NCBI GenBank assembly: GCA_021443065.1
Contig: JABUUR010000466.1
Location: forward strand, 1-8,999
Length of the DNA: 8,999 nucleotides
Reading direction: 5' to 3'
Source of the DNA: Fibrobacter sp.
GTDB taxonomy: Bacteria > Fibrobacterota > Fibrobacteria > Fibrobacterales > Fibrobacteraceae
Shown: positions 1 to 7,431 of the stretch, piece after piece
Layout of the letters: every line of letters begins with the position of its first letter
Numbering within the stretch: the stretch's first letter is position 1
Position numbers and translations under genes: made by a program
Notes under the pieces: model-generated
The model's database searches: none
What the model saw: only the letters and a program-made list of their open reading frames with translations
What the model was told of the DNA's origin: nothing

Positions 1-65
1 AAAGTGGTAGGTAGAGGTTTGTAGGTAGCGTCATAGGTGGTTTTCTGCTAGACTCTTCGTCTTCC

Positions 66-130
66 CTTTGGCGTGTCATCCCGTCCACCTTGGCATTTCA
101 TCCCGGCCACCTTGGCGTGTCATCCCGGCC
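66..130. repeat. Three tandem 22-bp units with core GTCATCCCG
   Basis: The core TCATCCCG recurs at 76, 98 and 120, exactly 22 bp apart. Each core is preceded by a CTTTGGCGTG or CTTGGCATT/GTG lead. The same core with the same 22-bp spacing recurs at the far end of the window (8698 and 8720; 8777 and 8799), so this is one dispersed intergenic repeat family. No coding role is apparent. Confidence 0.7.
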
Positions 131-155
131 TAAGCCTGCCCCGGGGAGCCGGGAT
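122..155. repeat. Inverted repeat of the ATCCCGG family
   Basis: ATCCCGGC at 122-129 pairs perfectly with GCCGGGAT at 148-155. The 18-nt loop contains the self-complementary CCCCGGGG (139-146). It is a divergent relative of the tighter ATCCCGGG-CTTGA-CCCGGGAT palindromes at 8721-8935. There is no adjacent T-run, so it is not called as an intrinsic terminator. Confidence 0.6.
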
Positions 156-283
156 CTTTCTGAAAAATTTCAATGCAGGCATCTGGCTGCTGATAGCTCT
201 GACCTATGAACTCGAGCCTCAAAGCGAGTGTGACGAGCACCCTTGCTGCATTAAGTTCGCCGCAAGTCCCGTTCTCTCGTCTA

Positions 284-1183
284 CTAGAACGTCCTTACCT
301 GCACGGGGATTCTCGCCTTGATTTTCCTTGCGGTGTTTTCCAGGAATTCCTTGGGTAGGGGCAGCACGTCGGGGGTCATGGTCTGTCGGATGACTGTGTA
401 CAGTTGCACCTCTACGAAATTCTGGGGAGCCGCGTTGTAGAACCGTTCCAGGTTATCGATATATTGCTCCACCTCTTCCACGGAGGGTGCGTCGCCCTGG
501 AGCGAACACTGCATGGTTTGAATGCAAATGGGGTAGAGTTTGATGACTTTTTCAAGATTATCCAGAATGGTTTGGAACTTGACCGAGGATCGGTTTATGC
601 GTTTGTACCAGTCCTCTGTTCCGGCGTCAATTTTCGCCCAGATTTCACCGTCTGTTTCCAACAGGTGCCTTAGGGCGTTTTCGACATTGTCGTTACCCAG
701 ACGGCTTGCATTGGTTATGAGGCGGAGTTTAAAGTTGCCGAGACCGCTTGGATGGTTCTGCGGATACTTTGTTCTAAATTCCCCCTGGATTTTTTTCATG
801 ACTTTGCAAACTTCAGGAAATTCCTTGACGATGGTGGATTCGCCGTCGCCGGACAGGCAGATGTCCCTGATGATTTTCTTGTCTTCTGGAATGTTTCCGA
901 AAAATTGACATTTGGAAAATTCTCCGCATTCGTAAAAGGCGAGGAATTGCCGCAGTTCCCGTTCGACGCCTGCAACATCGACGGGCACGCTTTCGTGACC
1001 GTCTTGAGGGCCGCTTTGGCAGTACGCACAGGAAAAGGAACACTTGTGGTCGGGATTCAAGTTTATCCCCACGGAGAGCCCGCCGGCGCGACGGCTGATG
1101 ACCGGATAAACCCATGTATTGTCCTTCCATAAACGGGAGTGGTCGCTCCATGCGGCAATTAACGCTAAATCTTGCTCTGTCAT
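284..1183 (-). CDS. Radical SAM protein, COG0731-like (Fe-S oxidoreductase)
   Basis: A 299-residue radical S-adenosylmethionine enzyme. The diagnostic Cx3Cx2C cluster is C48-x3-C52-x2-C55 (CSFSCAYC), which would bind a [4Fe-4S] cluster and SAM. LSGDGESTI at 110-118 occupies the place of the SAM-binding GGEP/SGxGEPT motif. Downstream beta-strand motifs LRLITNAS (153-160) and WAKIDAGTEDWYKRINR (182-198) resemble COG0731 proteins, the superfamily branch that includes the archaeal wyosine-tRNA synthetase Taw1. Bacterial members have no settled reaction, so the substrate here is unknown. Cysteines 86, 92 and 109 are additional. The start at 1183 keeps a full N-terminus. No Shine-Dalgarno precedes it; instead TATATT lies 7 nt upstream. 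The gene is divergent from the plus-strand cluster. Family is confident, reaction is not. Confidence 0.9.
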   Translation of the reverse strand: MTEQDLALIAAWSDHSRLWKDNTWVYPVISRRAGGLSVGINLNPDHKCSFSCAYCQSGPQDGHESVPVDVAGVERELRQFLAFYECGEFSKCQFFGNIPEDKKIIRDICLSGDGESTIVKEFPEVCKVMKKIQGEFRTKYPQNHPSGLGNFKLRLITNASRLGNDNVENALRHLLETDGEIWAKIDAGTEDWYKRINRSSVKFQTILDNLEKVIKLYPICIQTMQCSLQGDAPSVEEVEQYIDNLERFYNAAPQNFVEVQLYTVIRQTMTPDVLPLPKEFLENTARKIKARIPVQVRTF

Positions 1184-1190
1184 AGACTTA

Positions 1191-1196
1191 AATATA
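1191..1196 (-). promoter_or_regulatory. -10-like box TATATT, 7 nt before the radical SAM start
   Basis: On the minus strand TATATT is followed by exactly 7 nt and then the ATG at 1183. If this is the sigma70 -10 element, transcription would begin at or next to the ATG, giving a leaderless mRNA. A good -35 match is not visible at 16-18 bp (TAGCAA is the nearest hexamer), so the call is tentative. Confidence 0.4.
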
Positions 1197-1214
1197 GAAA
1201 CTGCACTAAAAAAT

Positions 1215-1223
1215 TGCTATTTT
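1215..1223 (+). promoter_or_regulatory. Extended -10 candidate TGCTATTTT before the secreted-protein gene
   Basis: TGCTATTTT matches the TGn extended -10 pattern and ends 6 nt before the ATG at 1230, again implying a leaderless or near-leaderless transcript. An alternative is TATAGA at 1193-1198 with TTGCTC at 1172-1177 (15-bp spacer), which would leave a UTR of about 25 nt carrying a weak GGGA ribosome site. The two models cannot be separated by inspection. Confidence 0.35.
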
Positions 1224-1229
1224 GGGAAC

Positions 1230-2435
1230 ATGGTTTTCAAGAAAAGTTTTTATACCTCGGTATTGACTCTGGCCCTGGCTACGTTGTCGTGGGCAGACCC
1301 TGTAACGACAGAAGATATTTCTGCCGGTGGTGCCATTACCCGAGACCGCCAGTTGAAGGAAATCGGCGAGATCTTGCGAGGCGGCCGCGGTGCCTATTTC
1401 GATATCGGCATGTACTACACTCCCGCTCCGGACCAGTTGCCGTTGAAGAGTGTCTACGGTGAACACGAAGGTTTTGCCTTTAGACAGCATGCCGCGGCCT
1501 TTGTTTCGGGCAGGTTGGCAGAGCATCTCCACCTGGGTGGCCTGATCTGGGTGGACCGTTCCGGCTGGGACGGCGAAGACTTTGTCATCTACCCCTCCTA
1601 CAACAGTTTCTCCTTGCTCCGCTCCGACTTTACCTGGGGCGGCGTCCTTACCAATTCCGAGGCGGATTTCTCCTTGGCCGTGGGTATGCACCAGCAGAAT
1701 GTGGAACATGTGGGCAAGGTCTATGAGGCCGAGGAAGATTCCTTGACGTTCCTATGGACCCACGCCCGCTGGGGTTTTGCCAGCGCCCAGGTGAGCCTCT
1801 ACCAGGACCATTGGCGCAGCATGCGTTTCTCCCTGGACCTTGAAAGCCGTGAAATCTACGGTGGCAAGTCCAGCGGTTGGCAGACCTACCTGCCCAACGT
1901 TTCCGTAGGCCTGTACAACAAGAAAGAAGACAAGGATTCCATCTCCTTGACCTGGGAACAGAACCTATACAGGCAGCGCCTGTACGGTGAGGTCTCCTTT
2001 GACCTGATTGAACCTGGTTTCAACTACGCCGCCATCAAGTATTATCCGGATCCTTCCAGAATGTTGGGTTTCGAGGCTACCTGCACTCGCCGACGCCAGT
2101 TGGGCGGTGCGTCCGACCTTCTGTGGGGCGGAGCCGTAGACTTGATGTTCATCCGCTTTGCCTATAACGCAGCCTACGATTACAGGAACTTCTTTGGTGC
2201 CAAGGGCACTGTCCTTGCCGAAATCAAGTTCAGCCTGGCTTCTCTTGATGGACTGCTCTTTGGCCGTGGCGGAACCAAGGCCGCACCCATGGAAAAAAAT
2301 ACCAAGACCGTAAAGAACAAGGATCAGGCACCCGAAGAAAACAAGACCATCCAACTTCGCCCCGAAGAAGAAAAGGTCATTGAGGCCAAGGGCATCCGTT
2401 ACGAAAGAAAGAACCCCTCAAGAAACGGCAGGTAA
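1230..2435 (+). CDS. Secreted beta-rich protein, probable outer-membrane protein (unknown function)
   Basis: A 401-residue protein that I do not recognise. The start is placed at the ATG at 1230 because it begins a classic signal peptide: basic MVFKK, a hydrophobic core, then SWA-DP with likely cleavage after A22. Earlier in-frame starts would run back into the divergent radical SAM gene. Residues about 50-345 are rich in alternating polar/aromatic stretches (YFDIGMYYTP, FSLAVGMH, DSISLTWEQ, LYGEVSFDL), as in beta-barrel outer-membrane proteins. There are no hydrophobic helices after the signal. From about 346 the protein changes to a roughly 55-residue Lys/Glu-rich, proline-dotted tail that is probably disordered. 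The protein does not end in the usual barrel aromatic residue, so a periplasmic or surface beta protein is also possible. The lipoprotein gene follows after 2 bp, suggesting cotranslation and a shared envelope role. Confidence 0.75.
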   Translation: MVFKKSFYTSVLTLALATLSWADPVTTEDISAGGAITRDRQLKEIGEILRGGRGAYFDIGMYYTPAPDQLPLKSVYGEHEGFAFRQHAAAFVSGRLAEHLHLGGLIWVDRSGWDGEDFVIYPSYNSFSLLRSDFTWGGVLTNSEADFSLAVGMHQQNVEHVGKVYEAEEDSLTFLWTHARWGFASAQVSLYQDHWRSMRFSLDLESREIYGGKSSGWQTYLPNVSVGLYNKKEDKDSISLTWEQNLYRQRLYGEVSFDLIEPGFNYAAIKYYPDPSRMLGFEATCTRRRQLGGASDLLWGGAVDLMFIRFAYNAAYDYRNFFGAKGTVLAEIKFSLASLDGLLFGRGGTKAAPMEKNTKTVKNKDQAPEENKTIQLRPEEEKVIEAKGIRYERKNPSRNGR

Positions 2436-2437
2436 GA

Positions 2438-2824
2438 ATGAAAAAGTCATTCTTCTATCTTGCGTTTTCCCTTGTTCTTTGCGTCGGTTTGACCGGCTGT
2501 CTTAGTCACTGGTTTATCGAAACCACTTCCAGGCTCCAGGTGGAAAATGCCACGGAGGATTGTACCGTGAAGTCCGTGGACATATTCTCCGCGGACAGCA
2601 CCAGTTACGTGCGCTGGGTGGATGAACAGATTTTGCCGGGCGAACGGAGCCGTGTGGTGGAAAACGATTGGGTCGGAAACTTCAGAATTCGTGTCAATTA
2701 CACCCGGTCTACCGATGGTTCCGGCAAAACCTTGCATTATGTCAAGAAAATGGAAGTGGAGGGCGGAAGCCTTTTCCTAAAAGTGGAATCTGACGAGGAT
2801 TCTTTGTCTTTAAAGTTCCGGTAG
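2438..2824 (+). CDS. Small putative lipoprotein (unknown function)
   Basis: A 128-residue protein with a textbook type II signal peptide. MKKS is followed by a hydrophobic core and the lipobox L18-T19-G20-C21, so C21 would become the lipidated N-terminus after LspA cleavage. The mature part (about 108 residues) is predicted mostly beta: short strands around LQVENATEDCTVKSVDIF, FRIRVNYTR and SLFLKVESDEDSLSLKF. The residue after the lipid cysteine is Leu, giving no inner-membrane retention signal of the E. coli Asp+2 type. A second cysteine lies at position 42. The start lies 2 bp after the upstream secreted-protein gene, whose last codons supply AGGTAAG as a modest ribosome site. The gene is probably cotranscribed with that partner and with smc, 30 bp downstream. 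No family is recognised. Confidence 0.8.
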   Translation: MKKSFFYLAFSLVLCVGLTGCLSHWFIETTSRLQVENATEDCTVKSVDIFSADSTSYVRWVDEQILPGERSRVVENDWVGNFRIRVNYTRSTDGSGKTLHYVKKMEVEGGSLFLKVESDEDSLSLKFR

Positions 2825-2854
2825 GCTTGTCGGAATAACTAATTTGATTACACA

Positions 2855-5800
2855 GTGCAGATTACAAAGTTAAAGATTTTTGGATTTAAGTCCTTTGCCC
2901 AAAGGACCGAAGTGAATTTCCCTACCAAGGGCCTTACCGCCGTGGTGGGGCCTAACGGCTGTGGCAAGTCCAACATTACGGACGCCATCCGTTGGGTGCT
3001 TGGCGAGCAGAAGGCCGCGGCCCTTCGCATGGGCAAAATGCAGGACGTAATCTTCAGCGGTACCGAAGAACGTGCCGCCATGAGCCTTGCCGAGGTTTCC
3101 ATTGTCATCGACAACAGCGATGGCACTTTGAATTCTGAATATTCCGAAGTGATTGTAACCCGTCGCGTCCATCGTGACGGTTCTGGCGAATACCTGATCA
3201 ACAACCAGGAATGCCGCCTCCGCGATGTCCATGCGTTGCTTTTTGACTCCGGCCTCGGTTCCAGCACCTACTCCCAGATGAACGCCGACATGATCAAGGC
3301 CGTTCTTTCGGACAAGGCCGACGACCGCCGCATTCTGTTTGAAGAAGCCGCCGGCGTGAGCAAATATAAGCAGCAGCGCAAGGAAACCCGCCGTCAGTTG
3401 GAGCACGTGCAAATCGACATGGAACGCGTGGAAGACAACCTTCGCAGCGCCCGCCGTGCAGTCCGCCTGTACGAAACCCAGGCCGAAAAGGTGAATGAGT
3501 TCAAGCGCCTGAGCAAACGCCTTCGCGAACTGGACCTTTCTGTAAGTATCGATAAGTTCGAGGACATGCGTGATGGCGTAAATACGTTGGATACCACAAC
3601 CAGGCGTATGAACCACGAGGTGGAGTCTTCCAAGACCCGGGCCATGGAACTCCAGACAAAGATCGAAGAAAAGAAACTATTGATCAGCGAAGACGAAACT
3701 GCCTATCGCGATCTGGAACGTGAAGTCCAGCGGATCAACATCGAAGTCAATGACTTGAACCATAACCTGCAGCGTATCCGCGATACCATTACCTCCTTGG
3801 AAGCCGCCAACGAAAAGGCCCAGGATGAAATCAACCGCAGCGGGGAGAAAGTCCGTGAGTTGACCGACGAACAGGCTCGCTTGGAAGAAGAAAACCGCAT
3901 TCTCGGTTCCGACAGCGACATGGAAGAAATGAACGCACTGCTGGATCGGGAACGGGAAATCTTGCAAGTCATGCGAGACAAGGTGGATGATCTTCGCAGC
4001 CAGTCCAGGGACTTGTCCAACGAACGCCTGCAGGCGACAAATCGAGCCAATGCTTTGCGCGGCCGTTTCGAACGCATGGATGCGGAATCTGCAATGCTTC
4101 AGGGCAACTTGGAAAAGTGGAATGCAGAAATCCAGTCTATTCAGAACCAGAAGGACGAGGCGACTCAGGCTCTGCGTGATATCCAGGCGGGAATGGATGA
4201 GGCCAACGCCGATATCGAAAGGCTCTCCGAGCAGAAGACCACCCGCGAAGAACGCTTGGAACAGGACCGGGTTGACCTTCAGGAACAGCAGAAAAAACTG
4301 CAGAACCTTAGGAACGAAGAAACCCGCTTGCAGTCCCGCATCGACGTGTTGCAAAGCGTTGCAAACGAAGGTACCGATGCCAGCCGCTGGCTCCAGGAGA
4401 ACAAGGCTGATTTTATCGGAGGCCTTATCTCGGAACGCATCGAAGCCACTGCCGAATATGCGTCTTACGTAGAAGCCGCCCTAGGCGACTTGATGGACGC
4501 AGTCATTGTTTCCAGCGATTCCAACGCCGTGAACATTGTAGAATCCATGAAAGGCTACAATGTGGGCAAGGCGCTCCTAGCCTTGGTGGGGGATGCCTCT
4601 CCCGCATACCAGGGCGTTGTGGATGGTGCAGGTGTCGTAGGTTGCTTGAATCAGTTTGTCAAGGCCGACGACGAAATCGCTCCCTGGCTTACGGGAATCC
4701 TTTCCCGCTACTTTGTGGTGGACTCCCTCCAGACGGCTCTCGACTTTGCACGCAACCTGCGGGACCAGGACCTTTGTTTTGTTTCTCCCGACGCCATCGT
4801 CCGCACCAGCGGGCTTGTCAGCAGCGGGGCCTCGACATCTGGCGCATTGTCCCGCAAGAACGAGATTGCCGAAGCCACCAAATTGCTGGAAGATGTCCAG
4901 TCCGAGGCAATCCAGGCTGAAGATGAGGTCGCACGCCTGCAGGATCTTGTAAACGAAGACACCAGTATGCTGGAATCCGTTGTAGACGAAATTCGCGAAA
5001 GGCAGGACTCTCTCCGGGGTGGCAACGCCAGTGTTTCCATCCAGAACAATATCATTTCCGGGTGCGACCGTCGCTTGACCCAGTTGGAAAACGATGTCCG
5101 TAACGCAGAATCGAAAATCGCCGCCGCGGAACAGTCCAAGAACAGCGATGCGGAACTTGCCGAGGCCCAGGCCGCCGTGGAACGTGCCGAAAACGAGTAC
5201 GCCCGGGTGAACGACGAATTGAGCGAAAAGGACACCTTGTTCCGTGAAAAGGAAGAGGAAGTCCGGGAGTTGGAGCATGCCGCCCAGGACAAGAATGCGA
5301 AACTCGCCCAGAACGCCAGCCGCCTTGGCAGCATTGCCGACCAAATCGAATTCCACGAAAATTCCATCCGCAGCAGGCGGGACGAACTTTTGCAGAACGC
5401 CGCCTCCATCGAAAAACTTCAGCAAGATTCCGAGACCGCAGCCGACCAGGTTCAGGCCAAGAACGCAACCCTCATTGAGGTAGAAGGCCAGCGCGACCTT
5501 GCCCGCGAAAAGTACGAACTTGTTTCCGGGGACTTGGATGATTGGCAGTCCGAGGTCAACCGCCTTCGCGACGACATGATCGAGAAGATGAAGGAATTGA
5601 ACGACGTGGGCCGCCGTCAGGAAGCCTTGAAGGCGAACTTGGACCGTCTAGTAGAGCGCATTACCAACGAATATTCCGTAAGCCTGGAGAACCCCGAGGA
5701 CGTTGAACGTGTGGAGTACAGCCAGCCCGAGGCCGACCGCGAAATTCGTGATCTTAGAAACAGCATCAAGAACCTGGGTCCGGTCAACGTCAACGTGATG

Positions 5801-6409
5801 GAAGACTACGAAGAAGAAAAGAAGCACCTGGCCGAGGTCGAAAAACAGTTCGACGACCTGGACCGCGCCCGCGCCTCTCTGGATCGCACCATTACCAAAC
5901 TGGACGATATCGCCCGCACCCGCTACCTGGAAACCTTCAACAGAATCCAAAAGAACTTCCAGTTCGTATTCAGCAAGCTGTTCCTCAACGGCGAAACCAA
6001 GATGAACCTTGTGGAAAAACTGGACGACATGGGCAAGCCCATGGACATCCTGGATGCGGACATCGAAATCAACGTTCGCCCCACAGGTAAAAAGATGCGC
6101 GGCATCAAGGCCCTTTCCGGCGGTGAGCACGCCCTTACCGCGACGGCACTCCTCTTTGCCATCTACATGGAAAAGCCGTCGCCATACTGCGTCCTTGACG
6201 AAGTGGACGGCCCTCTGGACGATGCCAACGTGGGCCGCTTCATGGCGTTGCTCCGCGAATTCAGCAAGCAGACTTTGTTCATTGTGGTTACCCATAACAA
6301 GCGCACCATGGCCGAGGCCGACATGCTCTACGGTGTGACCCAGGAAATCAAGGGCATTTCCCGCATTGCCTCCGTGCAACTGGCCGATGCAACCAAGTTC
6401 GCAATTTAA
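2855..6409 (+). CDS. smc: Chromosome segregation ATPase SMC
   Basis: Full-length bacterial SMC, 1184 residues (usual length about 1,150-1,190). It is the ATPase that, with ScpA and ScpB, forms the ring complex that loads on DNA and compacts and separates sister chromosomes. In order: N-terminal head with Walker A GPNGCGKSN (32-40) and Q-loop Gln141; first coiled-coil arm about 165-510, rich in Glu/Arg/Gln heptads; hinge about 518-665; second arm about 670-1030; C-terminal head with ABC signature LSGGE (1087-1091), Walker B CVLDEVD (1112-1118, catalytic Glu1116) and the D-loop region after it. The start is GTG at 2855, fixed by the family N-terminus (LKIFGFKSFA). No Shine-Dalgarno is visible before it; TAATTT lies 9 nt upstream. 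The hinge glycine motif is degenerate, SGASTSGAL at 657-665. scpA and scpB are not in this window. Confidence 0.98.
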   Translation: MQITKLKIFGFKSFAQRTEVNFPTKGLTAVVGPNGCGKSNITDAIRWVLGEQKAAALRMGKMQDVIFSGTEERAAMSLAEVSIVIDNSDGTLNSEYSEVIVTRRVHRDGSGEYLINNQECRLRDVHALLFDSGLGSSTYSQMNADMIKAVLSDKADDRRILFEEAAGVSKYKQQRKETRRQLEHVQIDMERVEDNLRSARRAVRLYETQAEKVNEFKRLSKRLRELDLSVSIDKFEDMRDGVNTLDTTTRRMNHEVESSKTRAMELQTKIEEKKLLISEDETAYRDLEREVQRINIEVNDLNHNLQRIRDTITSLEAANEKAQDEINRSGEKVRELTDEQARLEEENRILGSDSDMEEMNALLDREREILQVMRDKVDDLRSQSRDLSNERLQATNRANALRGRFERMDAESAMLQGNLEKWNAEIQSIQNQKDEATQALRDIQAGMDEANADIERLSEQKTTREERLEQDRVDLQEQQKKLQNLRNEETRLQSRIDVLQSVANEGTDASRWLQENKADFIGGLISERIEATAEYASYVEAALGDLMDAVIVSSDSNAVNIVESMKGYNVGKALLALVGDASPAYQGVVDGAGVVGCLNQFVKADDEIAPWLTGILSRYFVVDSLQTALDFARNLRDQDLCFVSPDAIVRTSGLVSSGASTSGALSRKNEIAEATKLLEDVQSEAIQAEDEVARLQDLVNEDTSMLESVVDEIRERQDSLRGGNASVSIQNNIISGCDRRLTQLENDVRNAESKIAAAEQSKNSDAELAEAQAAVERAENEYARVNDELSEKDTLFREKEEEVRELEHAAQDKNAKLAQNASRLGSIADQIEFHENSIRSRRDELLQNAASIEKLQQDSETAADQVQAKNATLIEVEGQRDLAREKYELVSGDLDDWQSEVNRLRDDMIEKMKELNDVGRRQEALKANLDRLVERITNEYSVSLENPEDVERVEYSQPEADREIRDLRNSIKNLGPVNVNVMEDYEEEKKHLAEVEKQFDDLDRARASLDRTITKLDDIARTRYLETFNRIQKNFQFVFSKLFLNGETKMNLVEKLDDMGKPMDILDADIEINVRPTGKKMRGIKALSGGEHALTATALLFAIYMEKPSPYCVLDEVDGPLDDANVGRFMALLREFSKQTLFIVVTHNKRTMAEADMLYGVTQEIKGISRIASVQLADATKFAI

Positions 6410-7391
6410 GGGCGTTTTATTCGGGTGTGCCGCCGCAATCTGCTACGGCACAAACCCTCTGGGGGCGTTGTTCCTATACAGAGAAGGCCTTTCGCCGGAG
6501 TCAGTCTTGTGTTACCGCTTTGCTACGGCGATTTTGCTTTTGGCCTTTCTCATGATTTTGAACCGCGGCGGTCATGCAACCTGCGATGGCCATGCAAACA
6601 ACCAAACGACCCACGACGGTCAAGTAACCCGTGGCGGAAAAACGGCGGGAAATTCAACGGTCCGGGGGCCAGCTTTCCTTGCGAAAAGGTTCGCGATCGC
6701 CAAACGGGATTTGCTCCCCCTTGGGGTTCTGGGATTCCTGTTTGCCTTTTGCGCACTGTCGCTGTACGCCTCCTTTAATTACATGGACGCAGGCCTCGCC
6801 TCCACGCTGCTCTTCCTGTACCCTCTGGAAGTGGCTCTCATCATGGGGCTGTTCTTTAAAGAAAAGTTGACCTCGCGGACGGGCGCCGCCATACTCCTTT
6901 CCCTGTCCGGAATAGGCCTGCTTTATCGTGGTGGCGCGGACGGTGCCGCCCTGAGTTCCGTGGGACTCTTGCTGGTTTTCCTTTCGTCTCTGGCGTATGC
7001 AGTCTATATTGTGGTGGTGAACAAGGCACGACTCAAAATGGGTTCCCTGAAATTGACGTTCTACGTGATGATTTTCTGTCTCCTGTTCTTGTTGTTATAC
7101 TCGGTAACCCTGGGCTCCGGCTTGCCGCCGCTCCTGCCCTCGCCTTCTGCCTGGGGGTGGGCCTTTATGCTGGGTCTTGTCCCCTCCGTCCTCTCGCTGG
7201 TGTTCATGGCCAAGGCGGTAAAGATCGTGGGCTCCACGGCCACGGCAATCATGGGCGGGCTGGAACCGTTGACAGCCGTGATGATAGGTTCTTTAGTCTT
7301 TGGCGAAACCATGACCGCAAGGCTTGTGCTGGGAATCGTTTTTATCCTCGCCTCGGTGGTCGTCTTGGCTGTCAAGAAAAAACAGGTTTGA
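6387..7391 (+). CDS. EamA/DMT-superfamily transporter
   Basis: A 334-residue inner-membrane permease of the drug/metabolite transporter superfamily, with two EamA halves of about five helices each. Predicted helices lie near 9-28, 38-58, 109-127, 135-153, 164-181, 189-211, 223-241, 256-276, 283-303 and 311-330. Typical motifs are the TM1 AAAICYGTNP segment, the first-half FLYPLEVALIMGLFFKEKLT and the second-half MGGLEPLTAVMIGSLVFGE. These match the conserved P-x-E and xxGExxT region at the end of each half. The substrate cannot be read from sequence. The ATG at 6387 is chosen over an upstream TTG at 6366; it overlaps the smc end by 23 bp, pointing to translational coupling. A hydrophilic segment of about 47 residues (60-107) between helices 2 and 3 is unusually long and partly repetitive. 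Confidence 0.9.
   Translation: MQPSSQFKGVLFGCAAAICYGTNPLGALFLYREGLSPESVLCYRFATAILLLAFLMILNRGGHATCDGHANNQTTHDGQVTRGGKTAGNSTVRGPAFLAKRFAIAKRDLLPLGVLGFLFAFCALSLYASFNYMDAGLASTLLFLYPLEVALIMGLFFKEKLTSRTGAAILLSLSGIGLLYRGGADGAALSSVGLLLVFLSSLAYAVYIVVVNKARLKMGSLKLTFYVMIFCLLFLLLYSVTLGSGLPPLLPSPSAWGWAFMLGLVPSVLSLVFMAKAVKIVGSTATAIMGGLEPLTAVMIGSLVFGETMTARLVLGIVFILASVVVLAVKKKQV
6570..6635 (+). repeat. Imperfect codon-phased repeat inside the EamA gene
   Basis: Three related stretches start at 6570 (GGTCATGCAACC), 6588 (GGCCATGCAAAC) and 6618 (GGTCAAGTAACC), each encoding G-[HQ]-[AV]-[TN]. They build the polar loop between helices 2 and 3 (residues 62-84, GHATCDG, GHANNQT, GQVTRG). All are in frame, so the reading frame is preserved. 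They look like a degenerate minisatellite expansion. Confidence 0.45.
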
Positions 7392-7418
7392 CTTTAGGAT
7401 TGTCTTCACTTTTGAATC

Positions 7419-7424
7419 TATATT
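7419..7424 (+). promoter_or_regulatory. -10-like box TATATT, 7 nt before the zinc-ribbon gene
   Basis: TATATT is followed by 7 nt and then the ATG at 7432, the same spacing as for the radical SAM gene. TTGACT at 7388-7393 is a good -35 hexamer, but the 25-bp spacer is too long. No hexamer at 16-18 bp is convincing. The call is a candidate promoter producing a leaderless mRNA, or alternatively only AT-rich spacer within a longer transcript. Confidence 0.35.
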
Positions 7425-7431
7425 TGAAAAC

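Larger units (their letters stand above)
1..283. other. Gene-free left end of window
   Basis: No credible gene is seen here. Bases 6-28 carry the short motif GTAGGTAG twice. Bases 66-155 hold a 22-bp tandem repeat and a hairpin, listed separately. Bases 156-283, just downstream of the minus-strand radical SAM gene, contain only short inverted repeats (for example CTTGC/GCAAG at about 242-266). I find no convincing hairpin followed by a T-run, so no terminator is called for that gene. The open frame crossing 73-321 is repeat-derived and unlike any protein. Confidence 0.6.

Noticed and set aside
156..283. tRNA or small RNA gene
   Set aside because: Short inverted repeats are present but no cloverleaf, no TTCGA-type T-arm with matching acceptor stem, and no promoter or terminator.
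73..321. 82-residue plus-strand reading frame
   Set aside because: It covers the 22-bp repeat and runs into the end of the radical SAM gene on the other strand; the composition is not protein-like.
1119..1229. 37-residue upstream extension of the secreted-protein gene
   Set aside because: It would overlap the divergent radical SAM gene and bury the signal peptide that begins at 1230.
4577..5425. 282-residue minus-strand frame within smc
   Set aside because: It lies wholly antisense to the SMC hinge and second coiled coil. Long antisense frames are expected in GC-rich coding DNA, and the peptide shows no recognisable domain.
6366..6386. TTG start for the EamA transporter
   Set aside because: The ATG at 6387 still gives a full first helix with less overlap into smc.
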